Virus record (IMG/VR): IMGVR_UViG_3300032053_000150
Location: 1-45,287 of that record
Reading direction: 5' to 3' (one strand)
Length of the DNA: 45,287 nucleotides
DNA from: a virus
The notes under the pieces were generated by a model. It saw nothing but the letters and a program-made list of their open reading frames with translations. It did not search any database and was not told the origin of the DNA. A program made the position numbers and the translations under genes. Positions 38,894-45,287 of this stretch are shown here, one piece after another; the first letter of the stretch is position 1; each line of letters opens with the position of its first letter.

Positions 38894-39238
38894 TTACAGC
38901 AGCAAATCCTTTCCGCTAACTTCAACCATTTCTATTATCCTTGAAGCCTTCCTTATCTGATTCATTTTCACCTTAATAGCCGTGTTTACACCGGAAGGTT
39001 TAACGTAAACTTCATCATATCCTTTAACATCAGACACACTGCCTTCTGTGCCAGCTGGAAATTCTCGCCCCGTATCATCAACGGCTGTTCCCATAAATAT
39101 TACGTTATCGCCTACATTTACACTGACTTGTCCTGCGGGGTCACCCATTGCTTTCTCCGGATACAATATTGCTTCCTTCTTTATTTTTTTGTCATTTACT
39201 GATTTACTTAAAACATTGTAATCAAGATTTGGTTCCAT
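38894..39238 (-). CDS. hypothetical head protein with PNLDY N-terminus, 114 aa
   Basis: A 114-residue protein starting MEPNLDYNVLSKSV, one of four with a similar N-terminal peptide. The remainder is a compact beta domain ('QVSVNVGDNVIFMGTAVDDT', 'GTEGSVSDVKGYDEVYVKPS', IKVKMNQIRKA) that resembles an SH3-like/KOW-type barrel, as in proteins that bind nucleic acid or act as small linkers. It starts 1 bp after the stop of the upstream UVR-motif gene. Function is unknown. Confidence 0.6.
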   Translation of the reverse strand: MEPNLDYNVLSKSVNDKKIKKEAILYPEKAMGDPAGQVSVNVGDNVIFMGTAVDDTGREFPAGTEGSVSDVKGYDEVYVKPSGVNTAIKVKMNQIRKASRIIEMVEVSGKDLLL

Positions 39239-39239
39239 G

Positions 39240-40298
39240 TTATTTCTCCTGCATGTCGTTAAATTCCCGCCAAGTTTCTGTAGTCTGCTTTTCCTCTAAT
39301 GGGTCCCTTTCCATTTTCTCGTTTGGCATATTGACTTCAAGCGGTCTCATTACGGGTTTCAGTCTTGGTTTATCCGCAGCAATAATATCAAGCGGTGATT
39401 TGCAACTATTACAGGTAGCCACGTGATAATCTTTCTTGGGCGCATGACATCTGCAGGTATGAATATCCCCACAATCGCAAATGAATCTTGCGTGGTGATT
39501 ACAACCGCAATCGCCAAGTTTATGCATTAAGTATAATTGCTCATTGGCAAAATTTCCGCTTGCCGGACTGCCCACGTCTTCATACTGGTCAGAACCGATT
39601 CCTTTGTCCTTGTTCTTTGTTCCATCCATTCCTTCCCACATCATCTCATCGGCGCCGCCCGGTTCGTTTCTATACCTGAACTGATGGCGCTTCCTGACCT
39701 CTTGCAGATTTTTTTCATCGTATGGCTTATTGATTTCCACAAGGTCAAGATTGTCCGCGGTAACGACCATCTGGCTGATTACTTTCGCTATTGCTAGTTC
39801 AGGGTCAATCTGTTTCAGCCGGTTGATTTGCTTTTGCAGTTTATCAGCGTCTTCGTAGCGTTCCTCTAATATGGCGTCGTCCAGCTGCCTTTTCAGGTTG
39901 GGGACGCCTTCCGTTTCGTGGTATTTCCTTTTGAAACTGATTAGCCTGTCAATAACAGGGAGTATTTTTTCTCTCGGCATCTGCATCTCAACCATTGACT
40001 GTACTTCTTCGCCGTTTACAACCTCATCAAGCAAATCCTTCAAGTCGTTCTGTTTCTTTCTCAACGACTTCATCTTGCCGTAGTCGTGGGTTTCGGTTGC
40101 CTCTATATTTGCCAACTCTTCCAATTCGTCAATATCCTGCAGCAATTTCTCATAAGCACCGGCATGTTCGCTTGTGGGAGCCGTGCGCTGGGGAGCAGGT
40201 CTCTGCTGCGTGCGCTCTATCGGTCTGTTTTCAGGCTCATCCGTCGTTTCAAGCGCCTTTTTAAGCATGTTCCAGTCAAGATTCGGTAGTTCTCTCAC
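39240..40298 (-). CDS. UVR-motif protein with Cys/His-rich region, 352 aa
   Basis: Starts MRELPNLDWNMLKKAL, with the shared N-terminal peptide, and overlaps the upstream gene by 4 bp (ATGA). Residues about 50-100 and 130-170 are helical hairpins; 'LDDAILEERYEDADKLQKQI' is a UVR motif as in UvrB/UvrC. The C-terminal half has 'GDCGCNHHARFICDCGDIHT' then CRCHAPKKDYHV and CNSCKS, a dense Cys/His region that could bind two zinc ions. The end is charged (EEKQTTETWREFNDM). UVR motifs are protein-protein interaction helices. In the head module this is probably a structural or assembly factor; DNA repair is not implied. Confidence 0.6.
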   Translation of the reverse strand: MRELPNLDWNMLKKALETTDEPENRPIERTQQRPAPQRTAPTSEHAGAYEKLLQDIDELEELANIEATETHDYGKMKSLRKKQNDLKDLLDEVVNGEEVQSMVEMQMPREKILPVIDRLISFKRKYHETEGVPNLKRQLDDAILEERYEDADKLQKQINRLKQIDPELAIAKVISQMVVTADNLDLVEINKPYDEKNLQEVRKRHQFRYRNEPGGADEMMWEGMDGTKNKDKGIGSDQYEDVGSPASGNFANEQLYLMHKLGDCGCNHHARFICDCGDIHTCRCHAPKKDYHVATCNSCKSPLDIIAADKPRLKPVMRPLEVNMPNEKMERDPLEEKQTTETWREFNDMQEK

Positions 40299-41080
40299 TG
40301 TACGTCTCCTCTGTGAAGCGTACCATGGTACTGCCTGCCAAGTATCTTGTTCAGCCGTTTAATTTGCTCTTGTAATGCTGGAACGTCTTCATAGCGTTCC
40401 TCGGCAATCGCTTTCGCCAGTTGTTCTTCCAGGGTAGTGCCTTTCTTTTTCTCTAATTCTTCCTTTTTCTTTTTCTCTGCCGCTTCCTCTGTGTCAATCT
40501 GCCTGGTCTGTATCTGCGTATGGACGTCAATGGGTATGGTCAAGGTTATGGGCGTCGGCAAGCCCGCGGCAACGTCAACAATGGATTTCAGGTAATCAAT
40601 CTCGTATTTCTTGCTATCCGGCAGAAGCAGCTCAATCATCTGGACAAATGCGTCCTGGTAGAGTTGGGCGTCGGGTACATTGGGCATCTGCCTCTTCATT
40701 ATTTTCTTGAAATTTTCAAGATATGTTTTCAAGTATACAGGGTCCAATGGGTCTCCGCCGAGTGCGCCTTCATCCGGACCTTCCGGTGATTGCTGTGGTA
40801 ATGCGAATCTGTCCATGCTTGCTCTCCTATGCCAGCGTTCAAGCCACTGTTCTGTTATTGGGTTTTCTCCCAGACTTTTGAACATTGCTTCTGGGTAATA
40901 AACATCTTTATATTTTACGGTTTCGTCTCCATTGAATACAATCACGTCAACGTACCAATAATCACCTTGGAACCTGACATTTTCAATTTTTACGCTGACA
41001 CCTGCCAATCTACCTCCGGCAGAATGCTCGTAATATTCAAATTCCTGAATAGCCTTCTTTACCTTATCCAAATCAGGCAT
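40295..41080 (-). CDS. UVR-motif protein, 261 aa
   Basis: The first part (GVSVKIENVRFQGDYWYVDV, IVFNGDETVKYKDVYYPEAM) is a small beta domain, then helices 'DPVYLKTYLENFKKIMKRQM' and 'LYQDAFVQMIELLLPDSKKY'. After a Lys/Glu coiled-coil spacer, 'LAKAIAEERYEDVPALQEQI' near the C-terminus is a UVR motif almost the same as that of the next gene. The N-terminus MPDLDKVKKAI is a shorter relative of the LPNLD peptide. The two neighbouring UVR genes may be partly related by duplication or shuffling. The function is unknown. Confidence 0.6.
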   Translation of the reverse strand: MPDLDKVKKAIQEFEYYEHSAGGRLAGVSVKIENVRFQGDYWYVDVIVFNGDETVKYKDVYYPEAMFKSLGENPITEQWLERWHRRASMDRFALPQQSPEGPDEGALGGDPLDPVYLKTYLENFKKIMKRQMPNVPDAQLYQDAFVQMIELLLPDSKKYEIDYLKSIVDVAAGLPTPITLTIPIDVHTQIQTRQIDTEEAAEKKKKEELEKKKGTTLEEQLAKAIAEERYEDVPALQEQIKRLNKILGRQYHGTLHRGDVQ

Positions 41081-42610
41081 CTATTTCACCTGTGCCAGGC
41101 AAAGAGTTCCTTCAAATGACGCTATCTTTTCTGGCGGTACCGGAAGTTTTACCGGTTCTATGCTCTTATCTTTCGGCATAATCTCTTTTGATTTCGGGTA
41201 ATTATCTTTTGCTTTCTCGTAATCTTCAAGTGCTTTCACTTGGGCTGGTTTCAGGGCGCCGGGTACGCAATCTCCCTTGGCTGTCCTTACCGAGGCAGCC
41301 TTCTCGTTCAGGTCCCTGTCCTCTATGGCAACTTCAACTTTATCATTGAAGCCTTCATCGTAAACGTCCATCTGGCTTTTATATTTGTCAAATTCATTAT
41401 CGGCAAACGCTTTCTGTTCCTCGCTGACCTGTGTGCCGTCTGCTTCCAGTTCCATTGGAGTAATCTCAATCACGTGATGTCCTTCAAACGCTTCGTCAAG
41501 CACTACCAGGTCATCTACGTCCCCAGGCTTGCTGTCCTGCGTTTCCATCCAAGTGCCGGTTACGGTTGGGTCAGATTTCAAGTGAACACGGTCATACTTA
41601 TTGAACCGCACACCTTCTTGGGCGATTCTGATAGAAGCCTTTTTTTCTTCTGATGTTTCTATCGGAGATTTGTCTTTCATCTTTATCTTGACCTTGGCAT
41701 TGTCATTGACTTCCAGTTTCTCAATGGAAAATTTCGGGTCCTGCGATTCAGCGTCGGCTTTCTTGACCAAGGATTCCTTATCAACTGCGAATATGGTCTT
41801 GTCGCCATTACGAATGGCAATCTGTATGCCGGAAAGTTTCTCAATGGCATCTACAACTGCCTCGCCATCTTTCTGGAAGTTCAGTTTGTTATCCTTGAAA
41901 TATTCAAACATATGCGTGGCAAGGCATAAAGGATTTACTCCCTGTCCGTGCATGGAACAAAGTTTTGAATGACCAATGATTTCATTTGCAATTATTTCAG
42001 GATTCCTGTCTTTTGCCTGACCTTTCCTGTGAGCATCAAGCAATGAAAGGCTTCCCATGAACGCTTTCTTCTGTTTCGGAAATACATCACCAATCTGACC
42101 CCAGCCCGTTGTATAGACAAGCATATGATGGCTTCTTGGGAAGAAATTATTAATATCTCCTCCGAGCGTGGCAAGGAGACAATTCTTGCATTTATCGCGG
42201 TAAGTTTCATGGGATGTATCGGACTCAAACCACACGCAATCGCGGCAGCGGTCTATGTCTATGTAAACCATCAGATTTCTCTTATCCGCTTCCATCTGTT
42301 CAAGTTCCTTTGCAACTTTCGGATTCATAGAACCAAGATAAGCCAGAGCAGACCGAACTTGCTTTTGGAGTTCTTTCTCCTGTTTCGCCACGCCGGTAAC
42401 GATAATGTCAGCCCTATTCCCAAGTTTTATTTTATACTCTCCGTTGGGGCGATACGAAATTATAAGTCCCTCTTTAACTATTTTCCTTTCTCCCCCAGGG
42501 ACTGACGCAAACTTCATCATCTCGTTTTTGACGTTGAGTTTGCTTACAAGCGTACCGTAAAAATCCTTTTCGTTGTTGTCTTTTTGCTGACTTACGAAAT
42601 TGATTCTCAT
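41081..42610 (-). CDS. large hypothetical head-region protein with Cys cluster, 509 aa
   Basis: A 509-residue protein with 'DIDRCRDCVWFESDTSHETY' followed by RDKCKNCLL, a possible zinc site (C..C...C..C) at about residues 118-140. Then come 'FFPRSHHMLVYTTGWGQIGD' and 'HSKLCSMHGQGVNPLCLATH' (more Cys/His). The second half is Lys/Glu-rich and probably extended, ending with 'GDCVPGALKPAQVKALEDYE' and 'GTLCLAQVK'. Repeated strings such as KKASIR, EKAASVR and EKIASF may be sites for head protease cleavage (speculative). No family was recognised. Confidence 0.6.
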   Translation of the reverse strand: MRINFVSQQKDNNEKDFYGTLVSKLNVKNEMMKFASVPGGERKIVKEGLIISYRPNGEYKIKLGNRADIIVTGVAKQEKELQKQVRSALAYLGSMNPKVAKELEQMEADKRNLMVYIDIDRCRDCVWFESDTSHETYRDKCKNCLLATLGGDINNFFPRSHHMLVYTTGWGQIGDVFPKQKKAFMGSLSLLDAHRKGQAKDRNPEIIANEIIGHSKLCSMHGQGVNPLCLATHMFEYFKDNKLNFQKDGEAVVDAIEKLSGIQIAIRNGDKTIFAVDKESLVKKADAESQDPKFSIEKLEVNDNAKVKIKMKDKSPIETSEEKKASIRIAQEGVRFNKYDRVHLKSDPTVTGTWMETQDSKPGDVDDLVVLDEAFEGHHVIEITPMELEADGTQVSEEQKAFADNEFDKYKSQMDVYDEGFNDKVEVAIEDRDLNEKAASVRTAKGDCVPGALKPAQVKALEDYEKAKDNYPKSKEIMPKDKSIEPVKLPVPPEKIASFEGTLCLAQVK

Positions 42611-42620
42611 TTTTCCTCCA

Positions 42621-43469
42621 TTATGTAGTTGCTATCGGTTCTCCGGGTTCTCCTCCCATAGAAAATTGCTGGGATTCCGGCGTTTGATTTTGATTTATAT
42701 ATTGCAAATCCGTTTTGCTGTAATCCACTTGGTCTTTATTATATTCCTCTATACTCCACCAATCGTGGCGCCTATGAGGAGATTTTTGTCTTTTGCTTTT
42801 CGGTAGAACCGATTGACCGGGAAACGATTGCGATTTCTCGCCCATAACTCGTTTCTCGTATACGTTCCGTATTTCCTGTTTAAGTTCTTCCAGTGGTCTA
42901 TAAAAGAACGACTGTAATTCCTCTATTGTATTGAGAGAATTTTCAGCAGCCAACTTCATAAAAATCTTATAGACCTTACTCTCGGTGGTTATTATGTTCA
43001 GTTCCAAGAGGGCAGCCTTGATGACATTCGCTATTTTGAGGTCGTATCTTGATTTTTTGGCGGTCTTATAAAACTCACGATTCGCTGCCAAATCTTCCCG
43101 GATTGACACCGATGATACAACCACGTTGCCCTTACGCCCGCTTTCAACAGACCCCAAAGATTTGTAAGTTTCAACCGGCGTCCTCCCCACCCCTATGTTT
43201 GTAGGAATTCCGATGTAATGCTCATACACATCGGCAATTCCTTCAATTAGTTCCTCGTCATAAGGAACATAAACAATCAAGTTTGTCAAATTTTCAAAAA
43301 CCAATTTTCCGCCAACCGCTTGTATGCTGTTCTTTATATCCTCTTGCGTTTCGCCGATTTGCTCTGATACCTGCCTTGCCCGTGCTACATCGTCAGAATC
43401 CAAGGCTTCATCTATTGCAGCCTTTGAATCACTGAAATCAACGTTGACGAATACATTGTTTTCCGGCAT
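42621..43469 (-). CDS. degenerate GGDEF/mCpol-like palm-domain protein, 282 aa
   Basis: Residues 7-118 follow the pattern of minimal GGDEF/CRISPR-polymerase-like (mCpol) domains, in order: 'VNVDFSDSKAAIDEALDSDD' in place of DGDdIG, 'ARQVSEQIGETQEDIKNSIQ' helix, 'GGKLVFENLTNLIVYVP' in place of vif.gGDe.l..vp, 'IGIPTNIGVGRTPVETYKSL' like t.SiGiG.t..eAy.A, and 'GRKGNVVV' like the GK..I end. The metal- and catalysis-related acidic residues (DGD, GGDE) are missing. The remainder (120-282) is helical with a Lys/Arg-rich segment (KSKRQKSPHRRHDWWSIEEY). It may be a nucleotide-binding or structural relic rather than an enzyme. The assignment is pattern-based. Confidence 0.5.
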   Translation of the reverse strand: MPENNVFVNVDFSDSKAAIDEALDSDDVARARQVSEQIGETQEDIKNSIQAVGGKLVFENLTNLIVYVPYDEELIEGIADVYEHYIGIPTNIGVGRTPVETYKSLGSVESGRKGNVVVSSVSIREDLAANREFYKTAKKSRYDLKIANVIKAALLELNIITTESKVYKIFMKLAAENSLNTIEELQSFFYRPLEELKQEIRNVYEKRVMGEKSQSFPGQSVLPKSKRQKSPHRRHDWWSIEEYNKDQVDYSKTDLQYINQNQTPESQQFSMGGEPGEPIATT

Positions 43470-43501
43470 ATTATCCCTGCGGAATATATCTCATAGTTTT
43501 T

Positions 43502-45287
43502 TTACTTATTAACTATTCTGTTTTTTTCAGTATCAAAGGAATTTACGCCGCTGTCGGGTTTCGACTGCCCGGCGAGGCTTCCCGGTAAGCATGTACCTTT
43601 CGGGTTGTGGATTACCACGTTGTAAGCGCAGTCCCATAACTTATGCCAGTCGCTTGTCATTGACTTGCTGCCAGGCTTTCCGGCAGGAATGAAATATCCA
43701 TCATCAACGCATTTTTTGCATATTTTTTTGCCACGTTCCGTTGCCTCGGTTTCCTCTTTTTCGGCAGCAGTTCTCGTGCTTTGGGCTATCTCTGAAATGA
43801 ACGGGTCAGTATTCACTCCCTGCTCACCGAGGTAATCTATCATTTCAAATTCATCACCGAAGGTCATCTGGTCCTGTGGATTACTTGCGTTCCTAATCTG
43901 ATGGAGTCTCATATCAACATAGTAAGAATCATTACCCATTTTGATTATAGGAAGTTGCCTTGGCGTAGTGCCTGCTTCTTCGCTTGCTTGTGCTTCTTTC
44001 TTTAATATCGGCTTTTCCCCTCTGTCTTTAAGTCCTTGGAATATAGTCTGGGTAGGTGTTTCGGGTTTCTGGGTGACTTCTTCGAGTATCGGGTCGTAAC
44101 CGCGGCATTCCCTCATGTACGCATACCGATATCCAATACATTGCTTACTGTTGCTCGCCGAGCAAAACGGTTTATCTTTATGGTCAAGAAACGTTAACTT
44201 TGCATATCCGGACGGAACAACGAGCGCACGGCAATTCTTGCATATCTCCGGAAAATCCTGGCAGGTAACTGCGTGCTTTTTGAGGCTTAGCATACCAGTA
44301 AGTTTTTTCCCGATTGCATATTCCAACTCGTTTTTATTCATGCTTTTTTTTGTCGGTATTCTGAATTTCCAACCGGTTTCATCTTTGATTTCATATCCCG
44401 TCATTTCGCCTCCCGCGGAACGCAAATCCCATACAGGAGTGACTTCAAATTTCCGGTTGTAAACGGTCAATACTTCACCTGTCTTAACCAACCTGTTTCC
44501 TGACGAAGCAAATTCCGGCAATGCTTCCGGTTTCTTTGTCAGCACGCCTTCCTCTGGTCCGCCTGCCGGCGGCATTGGCATCTCTCCGGCAGGTGGCATT
44601 CCTTGTTCTGGCTGTTGTATTTCGGGGGATTTTACTTGCGTCCTTCTGGATTTGGCGAGTTCCTGATATTGTTTAATTTGTGTAGTCAACACGTTTACTT
44701 CACCCATATCAACACCTGTCGCTGGCTCTTTTCCTTCAACTATGTTTCTTTCAAAACGTTCAGCAACCATCTGCCATGCTTTTTTGTATTGGTCGGTCAA
44801 GTTATTCAGTTCCGTGAATTCAGACGGTTCTAACCATTTTTCCATATCGTATGTCGGGTCAGAAAGTGGCTGTGGTATAGTAGGCGTATCATCTTGCGCG
44901 GTAACAACCATATGGGTTCCGTCTATGTAAGAAACAACGGTGGCTTCCTGCGGTTGCGCTGCCTGTTCCTCTTCCTTTTCCTTCTTGGCTTCCTCTCTTT
45001 CCTGCTTTCTTTCCGATTTCATCGCCCTTGAAAGTTCCCTGTCCAGCCGGTCAATTTCTTTTTCCCATTTCCTCTTGGCTTTTTCGTACCGGTCTTTCTC
45101 GCCATCGGTGAGTCCTTTTTCCTGCAACCGCTCAATATTGTAAGCCCTGCTGTCCCTTGCGTGTTCTATGTTACTCTTGATAGCGTCAATGGAAGCTGCC
45201 TCAACCACGTGTCCGGCGCCATTCATTGCCTCGTTTATCATTTCATCGTAGTATGCCGGATTTTCTTTCAGGTGGTCGGTAGCTATC
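43502..45287 (-). CDS. large Cys-rich head-region protein, partial at right edge (DUF5661-like N-terminal part)
   Basis: The frame stays open from the ATG at 45241 back to the window edge. The upstream codons read 'TDHLKENPAYYDE', which continues straight into MINEAM and resembles the end of DUF5661 ('a.DHL.EdP.YY..l'). There is no ribosome site before 45241, so the gene probably starts beyond the window. The visible part has a charged coiled coil (RYEKAKRKWEKEIDRLDREL, about 55-85 from 45241), a Pro/Glu-rich spacer and a beta domain. Two Cys clusters follow: CQDFPEICKNCRAL...FCSASNSKQC, and 'KKICKKCVDDG' with 'KGTCLPGSLAG' near the end. Function is unknown. Confidence 0.6.
   Translation of the reverse strand, partial: IATDHLKENPAYYDEMINEAMNGAGHVVEAASIDAIKSNIEHARDSRAYNIERLQEKGLTDGEKDRYEKAKRKWEKEIDRLDRELSRAMKSERKQEREEAKKEKEEEQAAQPQEATVVSYIDGTHMVVTAQDDTPTIPQPLSDPTYDMEKWLEPSEFTELNNLTDQYKKAWQMVAERFERNIVEGKEPATGVDMGEVNVLTTQIKQYQELAKSRRTQVKSPEIQQPEQGMPPAGEMPMPPAGGPEEGVLTKKPEALPEFASSGNRLVKTGEVLTVYNRKFEVTPVWDLRSAGGEMTGYEIKDETGWKFRIPTKKSMNKNELEYAIGKKLTGMLSLKKHAVTCQDFPEICKNCRALVVPSGYAKLTFLDHKDKPFCSASNSKQCIGYRYAYMRECRGYDPILEEVTQKPETPTQTIFQGLKDRGEKPILKKEAQASEEAGTTPRQLPIIKMGNDSYYVDMRLHQIRNASNPQDQMTFGDEFEMIDYLGEQGVNTDPFISEIAQSTRTAAEKEETEATERGKKICKKCVDDGYFIPAGKPGSKSMTSDWHKLWDCAYNVVIHNPKGTCLPGSLAGQSKPDSGVNSFDTEKNRIVNK

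Noticed and set aside
1-45287. CRISPR arrays, tRNA genes, rRNA, integrase or attachment sites
   Set aside because: No regularly spaced repeats, tRNA cloverleaf or recombinase motifs were recognised on either strand.

Overview
The window is part of the genome of a tailed, contractile-tail (myovirus-type) bacteriophage or prophage. Every supported gene lies on the minus strand, so transcription runs from high to low coordinates. Genes are tightly packed, with many ATGA, TAATG or TGATG stop/start overlaps and strong AGGAGG-type ribosome binding sites. The host cannot be named. Strong Shine-Dalgarno use, TTGACA/TATATA promoters, a peptidoglycan endopeptidase, a secreted beta-rich protein and spanin-like membrane/coiled-coil proteins suggest a Gram-negative bacterium with ordinary sigma70-type promoters.

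Right part (about 45.3-28.8 kb) is the head module. It starts with large Cys-rich or Lys/Glu-rich proteins of unknown function. One has a degenerate GGDEF/mCpol-like palm domain, and several small proteins share an N-terminal 'LPNLDY'-like peptide. Next come the portal protein, interrupted by a 365-residue intein with a LAGLIDADG endonuclease, a stand-alone MuF-type C-terminal domain, a prohead protease with a Cys/His insertion, a 978-residue scaffold candidate, a putative decoration protein and the major capsid protein. The capsid gene is split by a 1016-nt group I intron that carries a second LAGLIDADG endonuclease. The decoration/capsid pair has its own promoter, a structured leader and a strong intrinsic terminator.

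Middle part (28.7-7.4 kb) is the neck, tail and baseplate. It holds connector candidates, a tail terminator candidate, sheath, tube, two tail assembly chaperone frames joined by a -1 slippery site (A AAT TTT), tape measure, hub, spike, gp25-like wedge, baseplate J, a gpI-like protein and a 1037-residue beta-helical fibre. A small beta-domain ending in YY(V/I)TY recurs in four of these virion proteins.

Left part (7.4-0 kb) has an M15-type endolysin, a spanin-like protein and an amidase_3-fold protein that has lost its catalytic residues. An intrinsic terminator then closes the late operon, and a consensus promoter opens a series of small accessory genes. These include a histone-fold-like protein, a nucleoside-deoxyribosyltransferase/SLOG-like protein, a zinc-finger protein, a secreted beta-rich protein, tiny membrane proteins and a partial 3D-domain protein at the left edge. 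A second, closely similar promoter lies 1.8 kb further into this cluster.

All identifications come from reading motifs and gene order; no database search was run.
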